Translations under genes and position numbers: made by a program
Shown: in pieces, positions 1 to 9,920 of the stretch
Numbering within the stretch: position 1 is the stretch's first letter
How the letters are laid out: every line of letters starts with the position of its first letter
From: Clostridium tagluense
GTDB taxonomy: Bacteria > Bacillota > Clostridia > Clostridiales > Clostridiaceae
Reading direction: 5' to 3'
DNA length: 64,000 bases
Assembly (NCBI RefSeq): GCF_003865095.1
Contig: NZ_BHYK01000017.1
Location: forward strand, 45,844 to 109,843
The notes under the pieces: model-generated
The model's database searches: none
Seen by the model: the letters and a program-made list of their open reading frames with translations, nothing else
Told to the model about the DNA's origin: nothing

Positions 1-1
1 A

Positions 2-118
2 GATTTAAGTGTTACAGGTGAACTTTATGCGCGAGGAATAAATCTTCCAAGTTCTGTAGGACTTAAAAAAGAAGATATTGAAGCAGTGTGTAATGTTATT
101 AAAAAATACGCAAAATAA
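2..118 (+). CDS. DegT/DnrJ/EryC1-type aminotransferase, C-terminal end (partial)
   Basis: Only the last 38 codons are present; the gene is cut by the left window edge. The tail reads LPSSVGLKKEDIEAVCNVI, which is typical of the C-terminal end of PLP-dependent sugar aminotransferases of the DegT/DnrJ/EryC1 family (LegC and PseC type). Those enzymes aminate nucleotide-linked keto-sugars. Its position directly upstream of a polysaccharide locus fits that role. The assignment rests on a short tail, so the exact substrate cannot be stated. Confidence 0.65.
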   Translation, partial: DLSVTGELYARGINLPSSVGLKKEDIEAVCNVIKKYAK

Positions 119-140
119 AATTTGAAAATAACTGATAGGG

Positions 141-192
141 ATACTGGTCCATATTATTTTAAAGATATATTAATATGGACCGGTATTATTTA
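141..192 (+). terminator. hairpin terminator after the aminotransferase
   Basis: A 16-bp stem (141-156 with 171-186, one G-U pair) and a 14-base loop are followed by a weak T-rich stretch. It lies between the aminotransferase and the flippase gene, so it probably ends the upstream transcript. The T-tract is poor, so it may be leaky. Confidence 0.5.
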
Positions 193-278
193 TCATTGTA
201 GTGCATAAAAAATAGATTGCTATATCACTAGTTATTTTTAAAATAAGCAATATGAAATATTAGTAAGGGGATAGAAGT

Positions 279-1691
279 TTGAATACTTTAGTTAAAAAAA
301 TGTATAGCAGCAAATTAGTAAAAAGTGGAATATGGTACACTATAGGAACATTTTTCCTACAAGGTATAGGGTTTTTAACGCTTCCTATTTTTAATAGATT
401 GCTCAGTCCCACAGAAAATGGTGTAATTACCATATACACTACCTATGTTGGTGTATTTACTATTCTTATTGGCATAGGCCTTGAATCTGCTGTTTCTAGA
501 GGTAGATTTGATTTTAAAGAGGACTATGAAGAATTTTTATCTTCTTTGCTTTTTCTGGCTAGTATAACCTTTGTAATATGGTTAGCTATTGGAATTATCT
601 TCAAAAATCCTATCTCAAATATGATAGGAATAAAGCCAGATTTAGTAATTCTACTCATTGTACAAAGTTTTTTTGGTTTTGTACTTAGCTTTGCCAGCAC
701 AAAATATTCTATTGAATATAAGTATAAGAAATTTTTATTTATTTCTATAACAAGTACGCTAATAAACGTTGGTTTATCAATTATTTTAATAATGGGATTA
801 ACTAATAATAGATATTATGGAAGAATCAAAGGCGGAGCCTATGTTACAATAATTTATGGAGTAATACTATATGCTATAGTTATGATTAAAGGCAGAAAGT
901 TAATAGCTTTAAAATACTGGAAGTATGCACTACCTATTTCTCTTCCTATGATTTTTCATCAACTCTCATCAATAGCATTGACTTCCTCTGATGCTGTAAT
1001 GATAAGTAAAATTGTAGGTGATGCTGAAACAGGTATTTATGGATTTGCATATAAAATGGGACTCATAGTAAGTATTGCTTGGGCTGCATCTAATAAAGCT
1101 TGGGTACCTTGGTTTTTTGAAAAGATGAAGGAAGAAAACTATGATGAAATTTCGGAAAAAACAAAGTATTATATAATTTTATTCTCATTTATAACCTTTA
1201 TTTTAATTTTTATATCTCCAGAAATAGCAATGATTTTAGGTACAAAGGCATATTCACAAGGAATAGGACTCGTACCAATCATAATGATAGGTTATTACTT
1301 TGTTTTCCTATATAGTCTACCAGTTAATTTAGAGTTTTACACAAAGAAAACTAAATATATAGCAACGGGAACATTTATGGCTGCAGTAGCTAATATAGTT
1401 TTAAATCTGATTTTTATTCCTAAATTTGGATATGTAGCTGCTGGGTGGACAACAGTTGCATCATATTTATTGCTTTTTTTGTATCATTATATAATAGCTT
1501 TAAAAATATCTGACGTAAGAGTCTTTAATGTTATGCACTTTATATATGGGATTTTGTTTATAGCCGTATCTAGTGGGATTTTTTATTTCATTAAAGACAT
1601 ATGGGTTATAAGATATGGTATAATTACCATGGTTTGTTTAATAACAGTTTTTAGCTTTAAAAAGAAAATTGGTGTTCTTTTAAATAGATAA
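279..1691 (+). CDS. polysaccharide flippase, Wzx/MOP superfamily
   Basis: The 470-residue protein is almost entirely hydrophobic, with roughly 12 to 14 membrane segments. Its N-terminal pattern (KSGIWYTIGTFFLQGIGFLTLPIFNRLL) is that of O-antigen and capsule repeat-unit flippases (the MATE/MOP superfamily). It would move undecaprenyl-PP-linked repeat units to the outer face of the membrane. The start is TTG, preceded by AAGGGG about ten bases upstream. It is the first complete gene of a long same-strand polysaccharide cluster. A second MOP flippase at 16067-17620 is closer to MurJ, so this one is the likelier dedicated repeat-unit flippase. Confidence 0.88.
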   Translation: MNTLVKKMYSSKLVKSGIWYTIGTFFLQGIGFLTLPIFNRLLSPTENGVITIYTTYVGVFTILIGIGLESAVSRGRFDFKEDYEEFLSSLLFLASITFVIWLAIGIIFKNPISNMIGIKPDLVILLIVQSFFGFVLSFASTKYSIEYKYKKFLFISITSTLINVGLSIILIMGLTNNRYYGRIKGGAYVTIIYGVILYAIVMIKGRKLIALKYWKYALPISLPMIFHQLSSIALTSSDAVMISKIVGDAETGIYGFAYKMGLIVSIAWAASNKAWVPWFFEKMKEENYDEISEKTKYYIILFSFITFILIFISPEIAMILGTKAYSQGIGLVPIIMIGYYFVFLYSLPVNLEFYTKKTKYIATGTFMAAVANIVLNLIFIPKFGYVAAGWTTVASYLLLFLYHYIIALKISDVRVFNVMHFIYGILFIAVSSGIFYFIKDIWVIRYGIITMVCLITVFSFKKKIGVLLNR

Positions 1692-1726
1692 TCTACTGAC
1701 ATATAGTAAAAGGAAAGTGATATAAG

Positions 1727-3445
1727 TTGAATACGTTAATATATACAAATCAGTGTAAGGAAATGGTAAGTAGCAATGGAAAAGTTGATATAGATAAATA
1801 TTTAGTTAGTTCAAATATCGATGGACGCTCATTTTGCTTTCTTAAGTTTTTGGAAAATCAACAAATTGATGGGAAGCAAATGGAGGATTTATGCAGCTAC
1901 GATGGTATTCCATTATATTACTTCAATAGGCCAACAATATTTTTAAAACTAAAAATATTAATAACCTGTATAACTATTCTTCAAAGAGTTACACTGGAAT
2001 ATGGTAAAGATTTTTTAGTCCAAACAGATAATGAAATTATGAAGATGGCAGCTGAAAAAGTATTTAAATTAAAAACTAGTGAAGCTACGAAAGAAAATAG
2101 TGATAAAAAAAATAGTGGGTTAAACAATAAGTATAAGCTATTTCACAGACAATTCTCAGGGGCTCTGCAGTACTTAAGGTTTAAAATGATTAAAAGCAAA
2201 AGCTCAAATATGCTTATATGTTCTCATGCAGGTTCACTGAATTTACTGCAGGACGCTAAAGCAAACAATCGCTATTATGATACTCAAATAGGTCTTGTAA
2301 CTGAAAAATGTAGAAGTAAATTTAATGTGTTAAATCTTCAACTATTGAATAGTGTAGAACTAATAGATAAAACATTTAATTGTAATGAGAAGTTTGTGCC
2401 TTTTGAATTATTTATTGCTTATAAGAGATTTATAGGTGAAAAGCTTATAGATAATTCAAAGTATAAAGATGAACTTAGCAAGCTTTCGAGTTTTAATTAT
2501 CAGTTTGAGGACTATGACCTAAAAGAACTTATGCTCTGTTATATTTTAAAGGATTTAAAACATCAATCTAAGTCTTACTTAATAGAAACCTTATCTGCAG
2601 AAAGGTTCCTAAGTAAAAATAAAATTGAAAGATGTTTGATTATTGATGAAGGTGACAGAGGTCGATGCTTTATTATTGCTGCAAATAGACTAGGTATAAA
2701 AAGCTTTGCATCGCAACATGGAGTAATTAATAAAAATTCACCTGCATATGCAATAATATCAAAATTTGGGCAGCTGATAGTTCCTAAAGCTACTTTTTTT
2801 TGGGGAGACAAATATAAGCAGCTCCTTTTAGAAAATTCTAACGCCTATAATGATAAAAATATAAAAGTAGTGGGTCAAGTAAGAACAGATTTTTTAGTTA
2901 ATAGAAAATATAATGATTCAGAATTAAAAAAAGAAAGTATAAAAATTTTGTATTGTACTCAATATTTTGTAGATTTACTAGAACCTGCAACAATAATGTT
3001 ATTTAAAGCACTGAATTTGTTAAAAGAGCCTTATGAACTTATAATTAAGCTTCATCCCATTGATTTATATTACGACTTCTACACGTCGAAAATAGAGGAG
3101 TATAATATAAATAATGCTAAAATCCTAAAAGATGGTGACTTATATGATCTCATTAATTGGAGTGATGTTATTGTAAGTGTTCATTCTACAGTTGTCGTTG
3201 AGGGAGCTCTTTTAAATAAGCCATCTACATGTATTCTACTTCCAAAATATAATGATGCAGGAGGTTTTGTTCGTGATGGTGTTTCAATTGGTGTAAGCAA
3301 TGAATTTGAATTAGCAAAAACACTAGTAAAACTAAAAGATATTGATATTAAAAAGGATGAAGGTATTCAACAATACCTAGATGAAAATTTCTATAAAGTA
3401 GACGGTAAGGTTAGTGAAAGAATTTTTAATATTGTAGGTGAGTAA
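1727..3445 (+). CDS. putative GT-B-like polysaccharide glycosyltransferase
   Basis: The 572-residue soluble protein has no recognised N-terminal half. Residues about 300-570 look like a GT-B fold of the capsule/CDP-glycerol transferase kind: an SFASQHGVI segment, a KLHP segment and the C-terminal HSTVVVEGALLNKPS pattern, which resembles the nucleotide-sugar binding region of those families. The start is TTG with AGGAAAG upstream. It is followed after 3 bases by the deacetylase gene, so the two are probably translated together. The donor sugar cannot be read from the sequence. Confidence 0.6.
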   Translation: MNTLIYTNQCKEMVSSNGKVDIDKYLVSSNIDGRSFCFLKFLENQQIDGKQMEDLCSYDGIPLYYFNRPTIFLKLKILITCITILQRVTLEYGKDFLVQTDNEIMKMAAEKVFKLKTSEATKENSDKKNSGLNNKYKLFHRQFSGALQYLRFKMIKSKSSNMLICSHAGSLNLLQDAKANNRYYDTQIGLVTEKCRSKFNVLNLQLLNSVELIDKTFNCNEKFVPFELFIAYKRFIGEKLIDNSKYKDELSKLSSFNYQFEDYDLKELMLCYILKDLKHQSKSYLIETLSAERFLSKNKIERCLIIDEGDRGRCFIIAANRLGIKSFASQHGVINKNSPAYAIISKFGQLIVPKATFFWGDKYKQLLLENSNAYNDKNIKVVGQVRTDFLVNRKYNDSELKKESIKILYCTQYFVDLLEPATIMLFKALNLLKEPYELIIKLHPIDLYYDFYTSKIEEYNINNAKILKDGDLYDLINWSDVIVSVHSTVVVEGALLNKPSTCILLPKYNDAGGFVRDGVSIGVSNEFELAKTLVKLKDIDIKKDEGIQQYLDENFYKVDGKVSERIFNIVGE

Positions 3446-3448
3446 GTT

Positions 3449-4888
3449 ATGAAATTTTTAATCGTTTATGAAAATGAAAAATTTAAAAATCAGATAGAGT
3501 ATACATCACAGATATTATTTAGTAATTACTGCGTTGAATATTGCATTGTACCATATTCAAAATTTAATCCTACAGATTGCAAATATGATTTAATTATTTA
3601 TTATGGAAACAATTTAGAATGTGACTTTGCAAATATAATTGTTACGCAGGGTTCTCTTTTTGGAGAAAATTATTTACATAAATATTCCTTGCTTAGTAAT
3701 GTTGAATTTTATGAGGGAATACCGGTATTCTTTACTAATAAGGTCTGTGATCTTTACATCAAAGAAAAGCAAGAAAAAGTAATATTTAATATTGACGTTT
3801 TTCAGACCATATTCTATTTTTTAACATGTTATGAAGAATTTGTTTTTGATGAGTACGATGATAAAGGAAGATTTAATATAGTGAATTCTATTTTACATAA
3901 ATTCAATTTGCTATCACGCCCAGTGGTCAATGAAAATATATGTTTGTTTATTAGTGTTTTAAATGAAAGATTTAATATGGACATTGAAAGAAAAGATTTA
4001 TGGAAGGGGAGTGAATATGCAGTAATGTTATCTCATGATGTTGATATCATTACACAGCACCTATCCTTTAAAAGAGAAATAAGATTATTATTTAGTATGA
4101 TTTTAATTGATAGAAAGCCAAGGCAAGTATTTAAAAGAATAAGTGATTTTATTAATATTAAAATACTAAAAGTACAGAAAGATCCCTTTGATACTTTTGA
4201 TTATATTATGAATATGGAAAGGGAGAAAAAATTTAAATCTAGCTTTTACTTTATGGCAGATAGAAAAACTTATGATTTGAAAAGTAATAGAGTAAAAGAA
4301 ATTTTTAAGAAAATATTGGACAATGGATGTGAGATAGGATTTCATCCAGGACTCAATACTTCTAATGATAAAGAGAATTTTAAAAATCAACTTGCCATAT
4401 TAGAAAATAATATAGAGGATACTTTTGTTTTGGGTGTTAGGCAGCATTATTTAAGTTTTCATAACTCGAGAACATGGGTTATTCAAGATGAGTGTAAGTT
4501 GCAATATGACTCTACGGTATGTTTTCCAGAACAGGCAGGATTCAAGGTAGGATACTGTTTGCCTTATCAGACTTATGACTTAACCAATAATTCATCTTTA
4601 GATTTAATTGAAATTCCATTAATATTAATGGAGGGAAGCCTTTTTGATTATATGAATTTGAATTATGAGGAGTCCGTGGAATATATTAAAGAGCTTATTT
4701 TTCAAGTGCAAAAACATAGTGGAGTTTTCGCTATATTATGGCATAATTCAGCTATAACAAGCCAATATAATAAAAATTCAAAACAAGTGTTCAAGTGGTT
4801 ATATTCATATTTTGAAAAACAAAATTGTATTGTCCAAAGTGGAATTAACATTTATAAAATGTTTTTAGGGCAAACTTATATAAAGTAA
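3449..4888 (+). CDS. polysaccharide deacetylase family protein (NodB-like domain)
   Basis: The 479-residue protein has an N-terminal region resembling DUF7033 and a NodB-like region from about residue 190. The metal-binding pattern is visible as SHDVD (two Asp) and, further on, IGFHPGLNTS, where the His and Ser match the second metal motif of this subfamily. Such enzymes remove N-acetyl groups from cell-surface sugars. There is no signal peptide, so it may act on lipid-linked or cytoplasmic intermediates. The gene lies 3 bases behind the preceding putative glycosyltransferase. Confidence 0.78.
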   Translation: MKFLIVYENEKFKNQIEYTSQILFSNYCVEYCIVPYSKFNPTDCKYDLIIYYGNNLECDFANIIVTQGSLFGENYLHKYSLLSNVEFYEGIPVFFTNKVCDLYIKEKQEKVIFNIDVFQTIFYFLTCYEEFVFDEYDDKGRFNIVNSILHKFNLLSRPVVNENICLFISVLNERFNMDIERKDLWKGSEYAVMLSHDVDIITQHLSFKREIRLLFSMILIDRKPRQVFKRISDFINIKILKVQKDPFDTFDYIMNMEREKKFKSSFYFMADRKTYDLKSNRVKEIFKKILDNGCEIGFHPGLNTSNDKENFKNQLAILENNIEDTFVLGVRQHYLSFHNSRTWVIQDECKLQYDSTVCFPEQAGFKVGYCLPYQTYDLTNNSSLDLIEIPLILMEGSLFDYMNLNYEESVEYIKELIFQVQKHSGVFAILWHNSAITSQYNKNSKQVFKWLYSYFEKQNCIVQSGINIYKMFLGQTYIK

Positions 4889-4942
4889 ACATGAACAGTT
4901 CATAATTATTCAATACATTATAGGAATACCAGGAGGTAATAA

Positions 4943-6442
4943 ATGAATTTACTAAAGGATATTAAAGATGGGTCAAAGGAATATTTAGATTATTTATTAA
5001 AATATAAAATGTTAATTTTAGTAGCATATTTAGTTTGTCAATTAGGTATATATATGCTTATAGGAAAAACTAATTATTTTATATTTGCAGCTAGTTTTTT
5101 TACAACAATATTTATAATTAGTTCATTAGTTTTAATGTTAAAGGATTCAAAAACTGCCATACTAATATATAATATTTCCATACCAATACTGCCTATGCAG
5201 TTATACTTATTAAATAGATTGAATCAAAATAGTATTGGTGCTACAATGTATTTTGTATATTTTATATTTTTAATTATTGGTATAAGAAAAGAAAAATTCA
5301 ATTTTAAAAAGATTAATATAAAAAGCAAATATGGAATAGTTACTATAGTATATTTTTTCCTAGGTGCTATTGCCCTAATTTCATCATTGCGAAGTGCTTA
5401 TAAATTTGAAGCATTTAGATTAACATTTATCGGAGTCATATTTATGATTCTTTATAGTTTAATATTGATATGTTTAGAAATAAAGCAGCATGATTTTTAT
5501 AAAAAGATTATTTTGTTTCTATGTATAGGAGTTGCAATATCAGGAATACCAGATACTTTTATAGCTCTATATAGTCTAATATTGAGTGGGGAAAACACTC
5601 ACCTCTATGGAGTATTAGGCAGTAATTTTATGCTTGGATATACTTTGATGGTGCTTCCATTTATACTAATATATGCTGTTAACAAAGAAATTTCAGGCAA
5701 GTATAATTCTATATATAAGTTACTGTTACTAGTTGAGATTGTTAATTTATGTACTCAAAGATCTAGAGGTATATTGGGTGCATTAATAATAGCCTTTGTA
5801 GCTATTATTATAATAGATTATAAAAATTATAAAAAGTATTTAATAGTATCCTTAGTAATACTAGGTTGCATTACTTTTAATGTATCCCAACGAGGTGAAA
5901 TGACAGAAATAACGGAATCCATTGTAAATTCTGGAGTGCCTAAAGTTGAAGGAAATGTAGCAAGTGATAAAGGATTCTTTTATCAATTAGGTGAGCAGGC
6001 TCGGAATAGAAGTCCTATCTGGTCAGCAGCATTTAGAATGATAGAAGATCATACTTATGTTGGTGTAGGCCCAGCTAATTTCAAGTATTATTTTCAATCA
6101 TATGCACCGGAACTGAAAAAAGCATACATTGATGCTCATAATATATTTTTAAATGTAGCTGCTGAATTTGGGGTGCCTTTTGCAATAGTATTTTTCTTTT
6201 CTTGGTGGGGTACCATGTTTAAATCTTTAATATATGGATTTATTAAAAAGAAAAAACATAATAAAAGCATTATACTTCCTACATTTATAGGAATGACCTC
6301 ACTTATGGCATATGGTAATGTTACAGGTCAGGCATTCATTACTTCAAAGCATCCTATAAGCGTAGTTCCAGCATTTGTATTAATTAGTTTAGTGACTATT
6401 TTACTAATAACAGTAAAAGAACAAACTATTTCGAATGACTAA
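4943..6442 (+). CDS. O-antigen polymerase/ligase family membrane protein (Wzy-like)
   Basis: The 499-residue protein has about 11 to 12 membrane segments and one long extracytoplasmic loop. The loop ends in GVGPANFK and AHNIFLNVAAEFG, the signature of the Wzy/WaaL O-antigen ligase family. It would polymerise or transfer lipid-linked repeat units outside the membrane. The start is preceded by AGGAGG. A second protein of the same family lies at 12077-13327, so polymerase and ligase roles may be split between them; which does which cannot be told from sequence alone. Confidence 0.82.
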   Translation: MNLLKDIKDGSKEYLDYLLKYKMLILVAYLVCQLGIYMLIGKTNYFIFAASFFTTIFIISSLVLMLKDSKTAILIYNISIPILPMQLYLLNRLNQNSIGATMYFVYFIFLIIGIRKEKFNFKKINIKSKYGIVTIVYFFLGAIALISSLRSAYKFEAFRLTFIGVIFMILYSLILICLEIKQHDFYKKIILFLCIGVAISGIPDTFIALYSLILSGENTHLYGVLGSNFMLGYTLMVLPFILIYAVNKEISGKYNSIYKLLLLVEIVNLCTQRSRGILGALIIAFVAIIIIDYKNYKKYLIVSLVILGCITFNVSQRGEMTEITESIVNSGVPKVEGNVASDKGFFYQLGEQARNRSPIWSAAFRMIEDHTYVGVGPANFKYYFQSYAPELKKAYIDAHNIFLNVAAEFGVPFAIVFFFSWWGTMFKSLIYGFIKKKKHNKSIILPTFIGMTSLMAYGNVTGQAFITSKHPISVVPAFVLISLVTILLITVKEQTISND

Positions 6443-6462
6443 AAGTAAATTGAGGTGTTAAA

Positions 6463-7797
6463 GTGAGTAAAAATGTGTTATCAATATTGTATTTTTTTCC
6501 ACCCATGGGCGGAAGTGGAGTCCAAAGAACTTTAAAATTTGTTAAATATATGCCGCAATTTGGATATAATCCAATAGTTGCAACTATTAAGGCTGGTCAT
6601 AATTTTGCATATGATGAAACCTTGCTTTTAGAAGTACCCAAAAGTGTTGTGGTATATAGATCAAATTCTGGAGAGACCTTATGGGTTAGAAATATAATTG
6701 AAAAATTAAGCGCTATAAGAAAACCTAAAGTTGCATCAAATCAAGATAACCAAAACAGTAGTAGCACTACTGTATCAAAGCAAAGTTCACCAGGACTAAA
6801 AGAAAGAGCATTTAGGTTCATTGAACTTAATTTGTTAGTGCCTGATAGTAAAATAAGATGGTATAAACATGCAGTAAAGGATGTTTACAATATTTTAAAA
6901 AAGGAAGATATTCAATATATTTTTTCATCCTCATATCCATATACTGTACATTTGATTGCGCTACAAGCAAAGAAAAAAACAAATCTCCCATGGGTAGCTG
7001 ATTTTAGAGATCCATGGATAGGAAATTCACCAATGACTGTGGGTCATTCAGAAAAGAGAAAGAAAAAAGAAGAAAAACTTGAGGCAGAGGTTGTAGCCTA
7101 TGCTGATAAAATAATTATGGTTACAGAACCTATATGTGAAAATTACAAAAAAAGATACCCTCAGTATAAGGATAAATTTGTTACCATTACTAATGGCTTT
7201 GATGCTAATGATTTTGAAAAGGTGAAAGTTGTTAAAGAAGAAAAATTCACTATATGTTACAGTGGTATTGTGGCAAAAGGACAAACACCAGAAACACTCT
7301 TAAGAGCAACAGAGCGATTGTTTAATGAAGATGATGAATATAAAAACAACATAAAAATAAAGTTTATTGGATTTATATTAGAGGAGTACATAAATCTAAT
7401 TGCAGCATCGAGCATTTATGAAAATTTCGAAAAAATTGAGTATATGCCTCATTCTCAGTGCATCTCACATATGAAGGGTGCAGATATTAATTTGATAATA
7501 CTCTCAGATGAAGATGAGAGCAGAACTGTGTTTAGCGGTAAAATTTTTGACTATATAGGATCTCAAAGACCAATTTTAGGGATTATGCCTTCAAATGGTG
7601 TAGCTTCAAATTTAATAATAGATAAAGAAATTGGATATTCATATGATCATGGAGATGTAGACGGTGTTTACAATTTTATAAAAAGTAATTATGAAAAATG
7701 GAAAAACAAAGAAGATACTAATACTAATGCCGCAGAAAAATGTGTGGAATTTGAAAGAAAAAATTTAACAAATCAACTAGTGAATTTATTCCAGTAA
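6463..7797 (+). CDS. glycosyltransferase family 4 protein (GT-B)
   Basis: The 444-residue protein opens with LYFFPPMGGSGVQRTLKF, the glycine-rich acceptor-side loop of GT4 enzymes. A Rossmann-like second half follows, with the segment ICYSGIVAKGQTPETLLRA. An insert of about 20 residues rich in Ser, Gln and Asn (around residues 90-115) separates the first helices from the rest. The start is GTG with GAGGTG upstream. The usual C-terminal E(x7)E motif is weak, so its donor is uncertain. Confidence 0.8.
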   Translation: MSKNVLSILYFFPPMGGSGVQRTLKFVKYMPQFGYNPIVATIKAGHNFAYDETLLLEVPKSVVVYRSNSGETLWVRNIIEKLSAIRKPKVASNQDNQNSSSTTVSKQSSPGLKERAFRFIELNLLVPDSKIRWYKHAVKDVYNILKKEDIQYIFSSSYPYTVHLIALQAKKKTNLPWVADFRDPWIGNSPMTVGHSEKRKKKEEKLEAEVVAYADKIIMVTEPICENYKKRYPQYKDKFVTITNGFDANDFEKVKVVKEEKFTICYSGIVAKGQTPETLLRATERLFNEDDEYKNNIKIKFIGFILEEYINLIAASSIYENFEKIEYMPHSQCISHMKGADINLIILSDEDESRTVFSGKIFDYIGSQRPILGIMPSNGVASNLIIDKEIGYSYDHGDVDGVYNFIKSNYEKWKNKEDTNTNAAEKCVEFERKNLTNQLVNLFQ

Positions 7798-7850
7798 ATT
7801 CACTAGTTAGTTATACTTTTTAAGATATTATAGAGGAGAGGAAAATCTAC

Positions 7851-8840
7851 ATGAATATTCTTCAAATGGTTAAAGCTTACGGAAGTTTAATTTTTGGGAA
7901 ACAAGATTATTGGCACCCAGATATGATAGCCAATAAGAACTGTAGTTTAAAGAAAATTGACCAATATTATGTTGACACAAAACCTAAGCATAATTACATT
8001 GGTAAGATGGATGAAAATAATATACCTCTTTTAGAAATGGATGGAACATATTATTATTTTCCAGTAACTATTGCGCAGTATGCCTTAGGAAATTTTGATA
8101 AATATATAGAGACGAAAGATAAAAAATATTTTGATGTTGTTATAATTTGTGCAGAATGGTTTGTATCAAACCTGCAGGAGACATCAAAAGGTGTCTATGG
8201 ATATGCTAATGATTATGACAAGATGACCTATGGGCTTCATAAGCCTTGGTTATCCTCACTATCGCAAGGACAACCTATGTCTGTTCTTGCAAGATGTTAT
8301 TCTGTAACAAAAGATAAAAGATATTTAGATGTTTGTGAAAAACTTCTTATATCTTTTGAAGTTAAAAGTGAAGATAAAGGAGTGCTTGCGCTACTCAGTA
8401 ACGGATATTTTTATGAAGAATATCCATCTAAAGAGCCTTCTTTTGTATTAAATGGATTGATTTTTTCACTTTGGGGATTATTGGATTTTAATATTGTATC
8501 CAATAATAAAAAAGCTTTAGAATTATATAATAAAGGTGAGAAGACGCTTTGTGATAATTTGACTTTATTTAACATTAGAGGAATAAAGTGGTCGAGATAT
8601 GATTTATATAATTTTAAAATTCATAATATAACAAGTATTTTTTATCATAAGCTTCATATAGAACAGCTAAAATCAATGTATACTTTAACAAATAATGATT
8701 TATATCGAGAATATTATATAGCTTGGGAGAAATCCAAAAATAATATAATTATATATATTATTGCCACATTATATAAGATTGCACATAAACTTTCTGTAAG
8801 AAATCAAAGCAATTATGTGCCATCAATTTCAGACAAATAA
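7851..8840 (+). CDS. D-glucuronyl C5-epimerase-like protein
   Basis: The 329-residue protein resembles the C-terminal catalytic domain of D-glucuronyl C5-epimerases. Visible segments are GVYGYANDYDKMTYGLHKPWLSS cut short here as YGLHKPWLSSLSQGQ, then ARCYSVTKDKRYL, and EEYPSKEPSFVLNGLIFSLW. In that family these tyrosines and the EEYP...VLNG region line the uronic-acid site. It would convert glucuronate to iduronate in a chain, or act on another uronate. No signal peptide is seen. It sits between a GT4 enzyme and UDP-GlcNAc 2-epimerase, which supports a uronic-acid-containing polymer. Confidence 0.75.
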   Translation: MNILQMVKAYGSLIFGKQDYWHPDMIANKNCSLKKIDQYYVDTKPKHNYIGKMDENNIPLLEMDGTYYYFPVTIAQYALGNFDKYIETKDKKYFDVVIICAEWFVSNLQETSKGVYGYANDYDKMTYGLHKPWLSSLSQGQPMSVLARCYSVTKDKRYLDVCEKLLISFEVKSEDKGVLALLSNGYFYEEYPSKEPSFVLNGLIFSLWGLLDFNIVSNNKKALELYNKGEKTLCDNLTLFNIRGIKWSRYDLYNFKIHNITSIFYHKLHIEQLKSMYTLTNNDLYREYYIAWEKSKNNIIIYIIATLYKIAHKLSVRNQSNYVPSISDK

Positions 8841-8859
8841 GGATAAAAGGTGAGATTAG

Positions 8860-9909
8860 ATGAAAATATTAACGGTAATTGGGGCTAGACCGCAGTTTGT
8901 CAAAGCATCAATGGTTTCTAATGCTTTGAGAAAAAATAATAATGAAATTATAATACATACAGGGCAACATTATGATGATAACATGTCTAAAGTTTTTTTT
9001 GAAGAATTAGATATCCCAAAACCGGATTATAATTTAAATATATGTTCCGGCAATCATGGGTATCAGACAGGAAATATGCTTATAAAAATTGAATCAGTGC
9101 TGCAAAAAGAAAAACCAGATTGTGTTTTAGTTTATGGAGATACTAATTCTACTTTAGCTGGTGCACTAGCATCAAGTAAAATGTTGATACCACTTATTCA
9201 TATAGAGGCTGGCCTTAGAAGTTATAATATGACTATGCCAGAAGAACAAAATCGTATTCTTACGGATCATATATCAAATATTTTATTTGCACCTACAAAA
9301 ACTGCTGTTAGCAATTTAAGTAAAGAGGGAATAGTTAAGAATGTATATAATGTAGGCGATGTTATGTATGATTCCATATTACATTTTAATAAAATTGCTG
9401 AAAAAAAAACCAACATAATGAATATACTTAACTTAAATAAAGAAGAATATATATTAGCTACTATTCACAGAGCTGAAAATACTAATGATTTCAATAGATT
9501 AAAAAACATCGTAGAAGCATTGAATGAAAGTGAAGAAAAAATAATACTTCCACTACATCCTAGAACTCAAAAGTATATAAGTGAATACGGATTGTCTTTT
9601 GAAAAAAATGTTCAAACTATTCAATCTGTTGGTTATTTAGAAATGGTGATGCTAGAGAAGAACTGTAAAAAGATAGTTACTGACAGTGGTGGAGTACAAA
9701 AGGAAGCATTTTTTCTTGACAAGCCTTGTATTACGCTTCGAGAAGAAACTGAATGGATTGAAACTGTAGAAAATGGATGGAATATACTTGTTGGAGCGGA
9801 TAAGTTGAAAATAAAAGATGCTATTTTGCAATTTAAGTGTAATGAACCTAAGAATGGATATTTTGGATTTGGTGATGCAGTAAAAAAAATTGTTGATATT
9901 ATAGGATAG
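8860..9909 (+). CDS. wecB: UDP-N-acetylglucosamine 2-epimerase, non-hydrolysing
   Basis: The 349-residue protein carries the full signature of the family: GARPQFVKASM at the N-terminus, HIEAGLRS, EEQNRILTDHIS, HPRT and DSGGVQKEAFFLDKP. It interconverts UDP-GlcNAc and UDP-ManNAc in the cytoplasm. The length is usual for the family. In this locus it would supply UDP-ManNAc to the WecG/TagA-type transferase at 14118-14837. The symbol mnaA is equally used in Gram-positives. Confidence 0.93.
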   Translation: MKILTVIGARPQFVKASMVSNALRKNNNEIIIHTGQHYDDNMSKVFFEELDIPKPDYNLNICSGNHGYQTGNMLIKIESVLQKEKPDCVLVYGDTNSTLAGALASSKMLIPLIHIEAGLRSYNMTMPEEQNRILTDHISNILFAPTKTAVSNLSKEGIVKNVYNVGDVMYDSILHFNKIAEKKTNIMNILNLNKEEYILATIHRAENTNDFNRLKNIVEALNESEEKIILPLHPRTQKYISEYGLSFEKNVQTIQSVGYLEMVMLEKNCKKIVTDSGGVQKEAFFLDKPCITLREETEWIETVENGWNILVGADKLKIKDAILQFKCNEPKNGYFGFGDAVKKIVDIIG

Positions 9910-9920
9910 AGGTAGATAAG

